Shown here piece by piece: positions 1 through 10,800 of a stretch of 64,000 bases of DNA (its first letter is position 1; every line of letters begins with the position of its first letter). Both the position numbers and the translations under genes were made by a program. The stretch comes from Azorinus chamasolen (taxonomy: Eukaryota > Mollusca > Bivalvia > Cardiida > Solecurtidae), in contig OY755238.1 in NCBI GenBank assembly GCA_963576725.1, forward strand, positions 31,490,145-31,554,144, read 5' to 3'. A model generated the notes under the pieces. That model was not told the origin of the DNA. It ran no database searches and worked only from the letters and a program-made list of their open reading frames with translations.

Positions 1-110
1 GGGGTTTTTTGCAATGGCAATGAAAATACTTATAGTCTATGATAAAATAATTAAAGGTTTTGATATTCGTAATGTGCTGGCATGAATATTCATGACGTAA
101 AGGGAGATAA
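1..110 (+). repeat. HP3 right end (cut by window start)
   Basis: CATGAATATTCATGACGTAA then AGGGAGAT; only the long arm is visible. Confidence 0.6.
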
Positions 111-155
111 CAGGACGAATATTATACATAATACCCAATTGTTTCTACACTACAC

Positions 156-540
156 TTAACCCTTCGCTCGCTGAATTTTAAAATACATTTCTCCTTCTTT
201 ACCCATGCCCTGTTGTATAATTACATACATCGTCACTGTGTACAAGTATTTCGCTGTGCAATCCGTATAAACATCAGAATTTAGAGGGATACATGGCTTT
301 TATGCATGGCTAATTGACCAATCAAAGTCGAGGATTTTACTTTGCAGTATAATAATTACATATATCGTCACTGTGTACAAGTATTTCGCTGTGCAATCAC
401 TGCTGTGGAGTGCATAGGTTGCACAATCAACTTGTAAATAGTGCAGACCCTGATGAGACAGATCCTGCAGGAGTTGTCTCATCTGGGTCTTCACTATTTA
501 CAGGTAGGTATATTGACGCGAATAGCAAGCGAAGGGTTAA
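156..540 (+). repeat. HP4 with internal duplication
   Basis: TTAA at 156-159 and 537-540. Hairpin CAGACCCTGATGAGACAG / CTCATCTGGGTCTTC. The CATCGTCACTGTGTACAAGT stretch occurs twice (about 223 and 365) around an insert that is not in other copies. Confidence 0.85.
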
Positions 541-548
541 TTATCATT

Positions 549-697
549 TTAACCTTTTACACCATAGGTACACCTTTTTACGTATACCCAGATCAGAAGA
601 CTCCTACAGGACCAGGGTCTACTCTATTTGCTTGTGATATAATATAGATATGATTCTGCAGTTTCTGCACTGGTCAAAAGTTCCTGCATCCATATTA
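549..697 (+). repeat. HP3, short arm and hairpin only
   Basis: CTTTTACACCATAGGTACAC, GTATACCCAGATCAGAAGAC and GACCAGGGTCTACTC; interrupted by the 698-1171 MITE. Confidence 0.65.
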
Positions 698-1171
698 GTC
701 AGGGAGCCAGTAGTGCCTACCGTTTCCTGGGGGTTTCGTCATCATGTTAAACTGCATTTGAAGTTATTTTCTGATATTTGTAGGATAAAAAAAATGAAAG
801 ATTTACGTTATTTCTATACTTTTTTTTTTACTAATTTCAATGTTCTCATTAATATTCATGAGTATGCAAATAAGGTAATTTAAAAAAACAAGTTAGAAAT
901 AAAAGCACAATGTCTTATCTTCCATTTGGTACCAGTTTTATAGTTTTATGACAAAAACTGGCTGTGATATGGGCGAATTTGCAGGTATGGGTCATCATTA
1001 CGAAAACTGGGGGTTGCCATGGAAACGGTTAAATTACACATAGCCTAAAAGAATTAAAGTTTGAGTACATTCGCGATTCTGATTCAGGACACATTTCTGA
1101 ACATTTTGGTACCCATGAAATAGAGTCTAGGGGGGAGGGGGGTGCACGGTAGGCACTACTGGCTCCCTGAC
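698..1171. mobile_element. 474-bp MITE with perfect 26-bp inverted ends and TA flanks
   Basis: Ends GTCAGGGAGCCAGTAGTGCC at 698 and its exact complement at 1146-1171; TA at 696-697 and 1172-1173. No coding frame. A Tc1/mariner-type non-autonomous element is the simplest reading. Inserted in an HP3 copy. Confidence 0.8.
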
Positions 1172-1174
1172 TAT

Positions 1175-1552
1175 ATTCGCTAAATACAAAATGCGAAATG
1201 CGTTTTGCCAATTGTTTAAATTGCTAGGGAATGTTCAAAATGATCGATGTAAATGACAAATGCAAAATGCTTATTGCTAAATACATGTTTGCACTTCTAG
1301 CATTGAACTGCGCCATTTTTAAAGTTACTGTACATTTGCTAAATGCATGTTTATTTACATTAAAGCTAATTGCTTATAGCACTACTAAATTAAAAATGAC
1401 GCTGTTCAATGCTGGATAGTGCAAACATGCATTTCGCATTTGTCATTTACATCCATCATTTGGAACATTCCTGTTCTTTCCCTAGCAATTTACATAATTG
1501 GCAAAAAGTATTTCGCATTTTGCATTTCGCAATTAGCATTTAGCAAATAGCA
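1175..1552. mobile_element. Palindromic element with long inverted arms (GCGAAATGCG)
   Basis: AAATGCGAAATGCG, TTGCCAATTGT and TTGCTAGGGAATGTTC on the left (1190-1245) recur inverted at about 1460-1535. Arms are imperfect; boundaries approximate. It abuts the preceding MITE. Confidence 0.6.
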
Positions 1553-1756
1553 TGGCAGAATGGCGTTCCATAAGTATTGATGCAATTGATTTATTTTGTA
1601 TCACAGGGGCATTTTTCGATATAAGTTTAAATTGACAATCTTCATGATAATGATTGAGCATAACAAATACCAAGTTTTATTATATTGTTGAAAATATGCA
1701 TTGATTGTAGGGACTTCCTCTTTAAGAAATAATTACATCATGAATTTGATTGTTTA

Positions 1757-1990
1757 CCACTTTCCCTCATTTAAATGTCTTTTCAAATCTTTGCAAACCG
1801 GGCATACCCAGATGGCTCCTGTTGAGCTGTCTGATTAGGGTCTGCTCTGTTTGCTTGTCAAATTATAATAGATCCGACTACAGTTTCTACCAAGTACCCA
1901 AAACTTACAGGTACATAAGCCATTGTAAAACATTAGCTAATTCATAACATCATTATTTCTTACATGAAAATTCCACAAGGAAAGGGTTAA
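1757..1990 (+). repeat. HP3
   Basis: CTTTCCCTCATTTAAATG start, partial hairpin, long arm CATCATTATTTCTTACATG, right TTAA 1987-1990. Confidence 0.75.
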
Positions 1991-2027
1991 AATTATATAT
2001 GAAATTATAATAGATCTGTCTATACAG

Positions 2028-2448
2028 TTAACTCATCTTCTCATGGACTATTTTTTTTAAAAGTCTACCGAAAAGGAGCATTTACTAGAGAAAAGGAACA
2101 TTTTAGAATTGTGTAGTATTGACACTACTATTGTGATAAATAGAGCATTTGCTCCATAAGAGCAAATGCTCTATTTATCACAATGGTTTCAAGAAGTGAC
2201 TTTTACATAGGTGCAATAAGGTGTCAGTAGGAGAGAATGAGTTATCCCATTCCCTCATACTGACACCTTCATTAGTCACTTTTTGAAACCATCGTGATAG
2301 AGCATTTGCTTCTTTGGAGCAAATGCTCCATTTATCACAATGGTTTCAAAACTATACAATTCTAAGTTTCTTTTTGTAGTAAATGCTCCTTTTCAGTAGA
2401 TATATTGAGATGTTGGGTCTAAACATAGCCTATGAGGGAATGGGTTAA
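2028..2448. repeat. Two HP1 elements head to head
   Basis: Minus HP1 at 2028-2243 and plus HP1 at 2244-2448; outer TTAA at both ends, the shared middle reads GAGTTATCCCATTCCCTC. Each keeps its own GAGCATTTGC hairpin. Confidence 0.85.
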
Positions 2449-2454
2449 TAAAGC

Positions 2455-2815
2455 TAATATCCTTTCCCTCAAATAAACACCTTTTCAAGCATTTACAAAG
2501 TAGACCCAGATCAGAGGGTTTCTATAGGAGCCATCTGATCATGATCTGCTTTTGACATGATATAGATCCGATTCTAAATTTTTTGTCAAGGAAATAAATT
2601 CTGTTTACATTATAAAAATTTAGCTAACTAGAAATATGACTAAAGGTGATGGAATACCCCCGCTTAGCTGCCTTGAGCGCAAATCAAAAATTGTGTCATG
2701 GACAGACAGACAGACACACCGACTCCTATATAACCCCTCTCAAACTTTGTTTGCGGGGATATAATTAATATTCATGAAATCATTATTGACATAAAGATTG
2801 GGTGTCTAATTGGAT
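2455..2815 (+). repeat. HP3 interrupted by RH3
   Basis: CCTTTCCCTCAAATAAACAC start, hairpin GACCCAGATCAGAGGG / CATCTGATCATG, long arm resumes TAATTAATATTCATG after RH3. Confidence 0.7.
2634..2763 (-). mobile_element. RH3 fragment in HP3
   Basis: Minus strand: ATATCCCCGCAAACAAAGTT, CTGTCTGTCTGTCCATG, ending near CACCTTTAGTCAT. Inserted in the AT-rich part of the HP3 long arm, just before TAATTAATATTCATG. Confidence 0.65.
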
Positions 2816-3187
2816 GACTTATGGGAATTGCAAAGAATACAGAACAGCTGTGTAATGAACAAGTATGTATTTACGTATGTATTTACTCAGAAGAGAACAC
2901 AAGAAATAAAGACAACAGACGGAGTTACAGTTTACACAGAACATGTACATTTCAACAAAATATTGTATCAGTATTAAAAGCATAATGTTTACAAAACTAG
3001 GTGTGGTTATTATAAAGTTTAATATAAACTAGAAATATTAGTTAAAAATCAATGCACAACATTAACACAGTATTTCAGTGTATATTGGTAATTGGAAAAC
3101 TATACAAATTTTGTTATTTACAGCAGTATTACAGAGGCAAAACATATGCAGTAAAAAGCTGCCATGTCCATCTCGAGTTTATCTGTT

Positions 3188-3404
3188 TTAATCCAATCCC
3201 TCATATTGATGCCTGTGTAAAAGTAAACTTTTTGAAACCACTGTGATAAATGGAGCATTTGCTCCATAGGAGCAAATGTTCAATTTATTACAATGGTTTA
3301 AAACTACACAACTCTTAACGTTTCCCTTTTCACTAGTGAATATTCCTTTTCAATAGATTTATTCAAAGAGGTTGGGTAAAAAAATAGCATACGAGGCAGG
3401 TTAA
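3188..3404 (+). repeat. HP1
   Basis: TTAA at both ends; hairpin GGAGCATTTGCTCC. Confidence 0.85.
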
Positions 3405-3468
3405 AGACAGGTGGCAGACTAATACAAGGTGAAAGTCACACAGAAAACTGGATTACTTTCATCCTACA

Positions 3469-3671
3469 TTAACCCATTCCCTCATATTGACGACTTTTGA
3501 TGACTCTGTAAAAGTCACTTTGTGAAACCATTGAGCAAATGCTCTATTTACCACAATGGTTTCAAACTACAAAATTCTAAAACAAAATCCTTTTCTCTAG
3601 TTAATGCTCCTTTCCGGTAGATTTATTTAAAGAGGTTGTATCTAAAAATAGCCTATGAGGTAATGGGTTAA
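3469..3671 (+). repeat. HP1 with a collapsed hairpin, inside an HP7-like copy
   Basis: TTAA at both ends; the left arm of the hairpin is deleted (CCATTGAGCAAATGC). HP7-type GACAGGTGGCAGACTAATAC precedes it. Confidence 0.8.
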
Positions 3672-3706
3672 ACATTCACCTGCCTAACAAGTTCTCAATT
3701 CCTTAC

Positions 3707-3967
3707 TTAACCCTTTCCCTGTTCTGTGTGTTTGTTTCAAATTTCAATACCTACAGAATATTCATGAACAAAAAGGTTTTTGCAATATTGAAGGTGGAAG
3801 TTGGAACATTGTAGCCATTTTAGAAAGTAAAGAAACAGATCTTTCAAATTCCATTAGCAAACAGTGTAGACCCTGATCAGACGGTTCCTATAGGCATTAT
3901 AGGAGTCGTCTGATCTGGGTCTTTTTACAGATGAGTGAAAACGAGTTTATATGAGGGAAAGGGTTAA
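3707..3967 (-). repeat. HP2
   Basis: TTAA at both ends; long arm TTCAATACCTACAGAATATT; hairpin GACCCTGATCAGACGG / GTCTGATCTGGGTC (T opposite T). Confidence 0.88.
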
Positions 3968-4212
3968 CCCTTTACTTCATATGAATGCCTTTTCACTCCT
4001 CTGCAAACAGTAGACCCAGATCAAATGGCTTCTATAAGAACCACCTGGACAGGGTCTGCTGTCTGTTTGCTTATGGTATAATATACATATGTATGTAAGA
4101 TTCAACAATTTCTGTCTGAGCCAACATGTCCTGTATGCATATGCCATAATAAAAACTAAAGTAATGAATATTCATGCTGTCATTATTTCTTACATGCATA
4201 TTGAACAGGGAC
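3964..4212 (+). repeat. HP3, shares its TTAA with the preceding HP2
   Basis: TTAACCCTTTACTTCATATG start; hairpin decayed; long arm TGAATATTCATGCTGTCATT; right end worn. Confidence 0.75.
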
Positions 4213-4586
4213 AGCGTTTTGCTCTTGAGGAGCAAATGCTCTATTTATCACAAAAGTTTCAAACAAGAGCCGCGTGCGGTGCCAATGCTTGTCTGATTTG
4301 GTGCTTATCCAGCTAAATGAAGTTTTTTTGAAAACTAAATAAAGGACCACAACTCCAAAATTTTGAAATCAAGAGTTATCATGTTATCATGTAGGGGCCT
4401 TCCCTTCAATGAGATCTAACCTATGAAGTTTCATATTGATACCTCTTATACTTTTCGAGTAATGAGCTACATTAAAGATTTTGCACGACGACTACGACCC
4501 AGTGATCACAACAGCTCGACTTTTCTTCGAAACAGACGAGCTAAAAATGACTTTTACAGAGGCATCCAAGTGAGGGAATGGGTTAA
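4213..4586 (-). repeat. HP1 remnant hosting RH2
   Basis: TTGCTCTTGAGGAGCAAATG hairpin, then RH2, then TGACTTTTACAGAGGCATCC and GGAATGGGTTAA (TTAA 4583-4586). Confidence 0.7.
4262..4547 (-). mobile_element. RH2 element, reverse, nested in HP1
   Basis: Read on the minus strand it opens TTTTTAGCTCGTCTGTTTCG and ends with hairpin GGCACCGCACGCGGCTC-like sequence plus TTGTT. The host HP1 continues on both sides (GTTTCAAA before, TGACTTTTACAGAGGC after) without a visible target duplication. Confidence 0.65.
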
Positions 4587-4644
4587 ACAAATTGTGTATT
4601 TATTCAGAAATGTAAAAAAGAAAAGAAAGACAAGAGAGAGATAG

Positions 4645-4745
4645 ACAGATTTCACCAAACTCTATGCTGTGATCACTCTTTAGATTCGTCTGGAAGAGAC
4701 CACTCTACAGAGTGGTCACATTCCATAGGGTTTGGTGAAGAAATA
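4645..4745. repeat. HP6 hairpin
   Basis: CACCAAACTCTATGCTGTGA and its mirror CATAGGGTTTGGTG around CACTCTTTAGATTCG. Termini lost. Confidence 0.65.
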
Positions 4746-5160
4746 AAGAAAATATTCTTATTTTTTTACATTTACACATTCTCATCTGGGTCTCTGTATT
4801 TACCTTTGTTTGGTAGGATATTTAGGAGGGCACTTAGAGTAGAATTATCACAATGTGATTAATGCCCATACAAAAGCACACTGAGAATACTGCCAAAGAT
4901 AGCAATCAAGAGCCCAAAACTCTGACCAGCTCTATTTGACACATTATGACATACATATAAAATGTGCCATGCCCATCTTCAGTTCATAGTGATACATGTA
5001 CCATTCTGTAGACTTTAATTTATGCATCATAGAAACTAGCACACAGCTATATTTCAATAAGTTAAAGAGCCTCTAACTCTGGCAAGCACTATTTAAAAAA
5101 AATGTTAATGCACATCTACATTCTATGGTGATATCATATGCCCAGATTCATCAATGTGTC
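4746..5160. other. Intergenic, nothing recognised
   Basis: AT-rich, no open frame of note, no clear hairpin or repeat family member. Confidence 0.5.
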
Positions 5161-5514
5161 TTAACCCTTTCCCTGTTCTATATTTTAGTCCAAATTTCAA
5201 TACCTACTGAATATTCATGAACAAAATAGTTATAATGAAAGGTGGAACATTGTAGCCATTTTAGAAACTAAGGAAACAAATTTATCAAATTCCATTAGCA
5301 AACAGAGCAGACCCTGATCAGATGGCTCCTATAGTACATGAACACAGGAATTTTTCAACACGGTAGAATCAGATCTATATTCAATTTACCAAAGGGAAAT
5401 TGTTACAAAAGTTCTGATCTATTATAATATTTCATAAGCAAACTGAGCAGACCCAGGTCATATGGCTCCTGTAGGAGGCACCCGATATTTTTCTACACTG
5501 TCTGCAAAGGTTAA
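5161..5514 (-). repeat. HP2/HP3 chimera with two half hairpins
   Basis: HP2 long arm up to GACCCTGATCAGATGGCTCC, then an HP3 long-arm segment (ACATGAACACAGGAATTTTT) and a second half hairpin GACCCAGGTCATATGG; TTAA at both ends. Confidence 0.75.
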
Positions 5515-5660
5515 CCCTTTACTCCATAAACACACCTTTCTACTCCTTTGCAAACAGAGTAGACCCATATCAGATGGCTCCTATAGGAGCTGTCTGATCA
5601 GGGTCTGCTGTTTGATTATGATATAGTAAAATCAATATTTTACAAAATAAGTTTCTTCAT
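5511..5660 (+). repeat. HP3, truncated
   Basis: TTAACCCTTTACTCCATAAA, hairpin GACCCATATCAGATGG / GTCTGATCAGGGTC (A opposite A). Confidence 0.7.
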
Positions 5661-5687
5661 TTCTCCATCAAACCTATTTCTCTTACT

Positions 5688-6109
5688 TAACCCATTACTC
5701 CATGAATACTCTTATAATAATAATGTTATGAATATTAATCAGATATGTTTTTAAATCGCATATGAACACAGGAAATTTTATATATATAACTGTTTCGTCT
5801 GATCTGGGTGCCTTCTCCGATTGCAAAGGTGCTCAGAGGCATATCAACTTGAGGGTCCATGCTTATAAAGCTTTTTAGTTGAGTCTGAGTTCGTTCTCAA
5901 GATTTTGATTGGTCATATTTGAGTTCTCAAGCTTTTGATTGGTCAGATTTGAGCCATAGGCTCAAATCTGACCAATCAAAAACTTGAGAACGAACTCGGA
6001 CTCAACTAAAAGTTTTATAAGCATGGACCTGGCTTTTGACCCTTTGCAAACAGCAGACCCCAATCAGACATTTGCTCTAGTTGTCTAATCAGGAATGGCT
6101 ATTGTTTTC
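5688..6109 (-). repeat. HP3 remnant hosting HP8
   Basis: CCCATTACTCCATGAATACT long arm, then HP8 at 5853-6029, then worn hairpin sequence CAGCAGACCCCAATCAGA. Confidence 0.6.
5853..6029. repeat. HP8 palindrome
   Basis: GGGTCCATGCTTATAAAGCT at the left and its mirror ending GCATGGACC; TTTTGATTGGTCAGATTTGA repeated inside. About 175 bp. Confidence 0.8.
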
Positions 6110-6499
6110 TTAACCCTTTACTCCATAAATAAACTTTTTCTACATCTTTGCAAAGAAAGTATATCCAGATAAGATGGCTCCTATAGGAGCCGTCTGATCA
6201 AGGTTTGCTCTGTTTGCTTACTTATCGAATAATACAGTTTGTTTGTGTTAACATCTGTTTCTGTTCACTTTGGGCTAATTTGACACCTCAAAAAGAGAGA
6301 GAGAGAGAGAGAGAAGAGAAAATACACAGAAACCCAGACGGCGAGACGCAATGCTCTACTCTTATAGAATAATATAGATCTGATTGTAAATTACAGTTTT
6401 TACTTTGGCAAAATTTTCAAGTATTAATGTGCAATTTTAAAAATTAATATTCATGATGTAAAGCATTCTTTCTTGAATTTTCATGGAGTAAAGGGTTAA
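6110..6499 (+). repeat. HP3 with a (GA)n insert
   Basis: TTAA at both ends; hairpin ATAAGATGGCTCC / GGAGCCGTCTGATC; a (GA)n microsatellite at about 6295-6320 interrupts the long arm. Confidence 0.75.
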
Positions 6500-6567
6500 A
6501 CATTACAGATCCCTTCTGTATTCCATGACAATATATTTCATGTTTTTTATTGAGGATACAAGTACTA

Positions 6568-6798
6568 AATAAACCCATTCCTTCCTAGACTATTTTCAGA
6601 CCCAACCCCTTTTAATAAATCTGCCTAAAAGGAGCAGTTACTAGAGAAAGGTTAAAGTTTAAAATTGTGTATTTCCGTAACCATTGTGATAAATAGAGCA
6701 TTTGCTACCATGGAGCAAATGCTGTATTTATCGCAATGGTTTCAAAACGTGACTTTTACATAGGCGCTAAAATGAGTCGGTAGGAGGGAATGTGTTAA
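6568..6798 (-). repeat. HP1
   Basis: CCCATTCCTTCCTAGACTAT start, hairpin GAGCATTTGCTACCATGGAG, right TTAA 6795-6798. Confidence 0.82.
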
Positions 6799-6847
6799 CT
6801 AAAGTCATAATGGGTGGAGACTTGTATCAAGTTTTGTTTTTTCTGCT

Positions 6848-7035
6848 TTAACTCTTTGCACGCCAAGTAATTTTTCGTCTGCAACAATTGCCGTCTGCTT
6901 CAATTCTTAAAATAAACTTTCTCTCATTTTTTTTTCAAAAATATGGTCAAGATGACAAACAGTTTGGATCCTGATCTGGATCCAAACTGTCTGCATGGGT
7001 AATCACAGTTTCACCGCTAGCGTGCAAAGAGTTAA
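6848..7035. repeat. HP5-like, shortened hairpin
   Basis: TTAACTCTTTGCACGCCAAG and mirror GCGTGCAAAGAGTTAA; hairpin reduced to GGATCCTGATCTGGATCC, still with the T/T position. Confidence 0.75.
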
Positions 7036-7262
7036 TATTAAATCTTCTGAAGTCAAGCAGCCCATAAAATGTGTTATACTAATTCTTTGATAAAATGTAT
7101 AACAATATTTTTTACAAACAAACACTTTGTTGAAAGACGACAGTAAAACAAAACAGATTGCATCGTCACTGCATGGAAATATGGTACCACCCCAGCATTC
7201 TTGTATCCATTCATTATCATATCCTAGCAGGGCTGTAAAATGCTTAAAATTGTTACTCGCTA

Positions 7263-7610
7263 TTAACACTTTACTCCATAGATAAGCCTTGTAACGTCTT
7301 GCAAACAGAGTAGACCCAGATAAGATGGGAGCAGTCTGGGTCCATGCTTATAAAACTTTTAGTTGAGTCTGAGCTCGATATCAAGTTTTTGATTGGTCAG
7401 ATCTGACCAATCAAAAGCTTGAGAACAAACTCAGACTCAACTAAAAAGCTCTATAAGCATGGACCCTGATCAGGGTCGGATTTCTTTACTTGTGGAATCA
7501 TATAATTCTGATTCAACAGTTTTTACCAGGGCCAAGGCTTGTCCATCATATGCTTTTATAAATATCACGTTGATATTTCTCATGTGGATAGTCATGAAGT
7601 AAAGGGTTAA
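7263..7610 (+). repeat. HP3 hosting HP8 in its hairpin
   Basis: TTAA at both ends; HP8 at 7338-7465 lies at the centre of the hairpin. Confidence 0.8.
7338..7465. repeat. HP8 palindrome
   Basis: GGGTCCATGCTTATAAAACT ... AGCATGGACCC. Confidence 0.8.
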
Positions 7611-7781
7611 AGCAGAAAGAGACCCTTTGATCAGAAAATCTGCTCACCCAAACAAACAGTTACTCACAGTCACTATGTGAGTGGGTGTGCAGAGTGGAAT
7701 TTTACAGCCCTGCAAGAGGTACCAGACCACCGAGTTGAATAAATATGGTGTTATACAAAAGTTTCTGTATTTAAATCACTC

Positions 7782-7891
7782 TCATTTTCCCTGGCTTTCC
7801 TTATATTTCTGTAGCAGGACTTTCTTGTACTCCCCTTGGTTACTCCACAACTCTGCTGCCTGGGCATTCAGTGGGCTGTCATTGTTAGGTT
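7782..7891 (-). CDS. UBE2C: UBE2C coding exon 5 with stop
   Basis: Encodes [20 protein letters not shown], the C-terminal helices, then KESQGK and TGA at 7782-7784. TTTCTAG acceptor. No clear AATAAA on the minus strand immediately downstream, so the transcript end is not defined. Confidence 0.92.
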
Positions 7892-10800
7892 CTAGAAAAA
7901 TATACAAAAATTAGGTGACACCAGTTAGAACTATCACTAAAGGTGATGGAATACCCCCATTCAGCTGCCTTGATGATAATCGCAAATCAAACAAGATTTG
8001 TGCCAGATAGTGCCAAGGGCAGACAGACAGACCAACCGCTGACCAATATACGGACTCCTATATACCCCTATCAAACTTCGTTTGCGGGATATAAAGATGC
8101 TTGTGTGTTTGTATCAATCACAATTGAATCCTAATATAGAAAACCCAATATTTAGGCTTTAAAAATAATGTAGAACTAGTTTGTCATGAAATGTGTATTG
8201 GACAGTAATATTCATTCTCTGATTAAATGTATAACAATTTTATCACAAACAAATACAAAATTGTACTTTGTTGAAAGGCTATTGAATAACTTTCTCCATA
8301 GAGACAACTTTTGCAAACGGAGTACACCCAAATCAGATGACTCCTAACAAATTAATCTAATTAACCTTTAGCCTGCTATGGACGGATGAGTGAATACCTA
8401 TGCAAAACAGTTTGGATCCAGATGAGATGCCGAGTAACTCGGCGTCTCATCAGGATCCAAACTGTTTGACACCCTGGTTATATTTTAGTAGACAAATTGA
8501 TAAAAGCTTGAATTTTGAAAATGTAATTGGTGAAGAATTCAGTAAAAATAATTTGCTCAGCAGGCTAAAGGTTAACATTCAAGATGGCCTTATTTCTTAC
8601 ATGAATATTCAATCATGGAAAGGGTTAAAGTCATAAATAATATTCTTGTATAAATATTCATAGGAAATTAATTATATCCCTTTACATGACGACAGAAACC
8701 CATTTTTACACATGCACAGAGTGGATGGTCCCAAATCAGACAGCTCCTATAGTGAAAGAGCTGTCTGACCAGGGTCTACCCTGTTTGCTTATGGAATGAT
8801 ATAACATGATACAAATATGATTCTACAATTTCTGCCATGGCCAAAAAGTGCTTTGTTAATATAATGCCATCATAAAGAATCGGCTGATTAATATTCATGA
8901 TGTTATTATTTCTGACATAAATAATTCATTAGGTAAAGGGTTAACTATTATAATAGTATAATCATTTGCATGAGACATCCAATAAAATAAAAAACAAGCA
9001 AGATTTATCTATTAAACCTTTCCTGTATATAAATCATAAATGTTTTTTCACGCTTTACAAACAGGACAGACCAAGATCAGAAGGCTCCTGTAGGATCTGT
9101 TGCCTGATTAGGATCTGCAATGTTAGAAGGCTCCTCAGCCCTATACTGTAGGATCTGCCTTCTGATAGGATCTGCTTTGTTTACTTATGACATGATAGAG
9201 ACCTGGTTCTATAGCTATCACCACAGCAAAAATTTGACTTGAAAATTTTACATTTTAAAAATTCAGTGAATAAATATATTCATGATGTCATTATTTCTTA
9301 CAGGAATATTCAATAGGGAAAGGGTTAAAAGATACAGACTTGGACTATCAGCTTAGAAATACAAGACACAGATTTGCCAGTCCTACCTCCCAACAAGCTC
9401 TGTAATGAGAGCAGAATGGTTCTGACATCATATAAGGCTGACCACTTCTCTTTGAGAATATCCAGACAAATGTTCCCAGACTGGTCCACATTGGGATGAT
9501 AACACGGTGTCTCAAACTTGACTGTTGGAGGCTTGTATGGGTAGCCACTGGGAAATTCCATAGACAGCTTATAACTGAGGCTGTCGTAAACCTAGAATTA
9601 AAATCAAATTATTAATAATAAAGATCGAAAACGGACATAAAACCATGATAATCCAAGCTTTTTAAAATCTAGAAAAGAAGAATTGAGAACTTTTATGGCA
9701 TTAAGCTGGACCAATTTAATTTTCTTCAGAGCATTAACCCATGCCTCCATAAATACGCCTTTCTACGCCTCTGTAAAAGTCACTTTGCTACATTTTGTAA
9801 ATAGAGCATTTGCTCCATAGGAGCAAATGCTCTATTTATCACAATGTTTTTAAAACTACACAATTCTAGAATTTTCGTTTTCTCTAGTAAATGCTCCTTT
9901 TCGGTAGATTTATTCAAAGAGGTTGGATCTAAAAATAGCCTACGAAGGAATGGATTAAGTTTGCTCTGAAATCAGTCAAAGAAAGTAGAATTCAAATCCC
10001 TGATATCAGATTTTGCAGAGACAAAGTACTGAAAGTAGGCACAGATCCACATAATTCCATAAGCATACATATACACAGGTCCAGATAAGATCGTAAATTT
10101 AAACATTTTCAACAAAAGCTACTTTATTTCTCCACCAAACCCTATACTGTGACCAAGTAGTCTCTTTAGAATCGTCTCGATTAGAGGATTCTAAAGAATG
10201 GTCACAGTATAGGGTTTGGTAGAGAAATGATGATTTTAGTATTTGGGTATGTACCATTATCTGTAGCTCTGCATGTATACAGAGCAGAACTTGATCAGAG
10301 GCTACTGTTTGCAAAGGTATTTCTATGAAAGAATGGGTTAATAGTAATTTCTCTAATAAAGCTTATAATATTGTTTGGCCACTCTCAACTATTGAGATGA
10401 TTTTTAAAAGTGGTCACAAGTTGACAACATATAGAGGGCTTGGTGCAAAACTATTCTAACTCCTTCACAAAGTGAAGGAGTTAGAATAGTTTTGCACCAA
10501 GCCCTCGAATTATAGGATTTGGTGGAGAAGTAAGATAGTCCTGGGTCCATGCTTATAAAGCTTTTAGTTGAGTCTGAGTTTCGTTCTCAAGCTTTTGATT
10601 GGTCAGATTTGAGTTCTCAAGCTTTGGATTGGTCAGATGCTTGAGAACGTTCTCAGACTCAACTAAAAGTTTTATAAGCATGGACCCTGATAAGATTTAA
10701 TCTATGCCTCTGGCGAGAGGGATCTTACAGTTCCAACTGGTCCTTGTAATGTGGCTATCCACTTGAACAAATTGTCACCATCTGGAAAAGCTGAAATACC

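Noticed and set aside
10434..10506. Perfect palindrome as a transcription terminator or CRISPR-like repeat
   Set aside because: The host is a spliced eukaryotic locus, and the palindrome recurs as an insert (HP9), so a mobile hairpin fits better. No spacer-repeat array exists.
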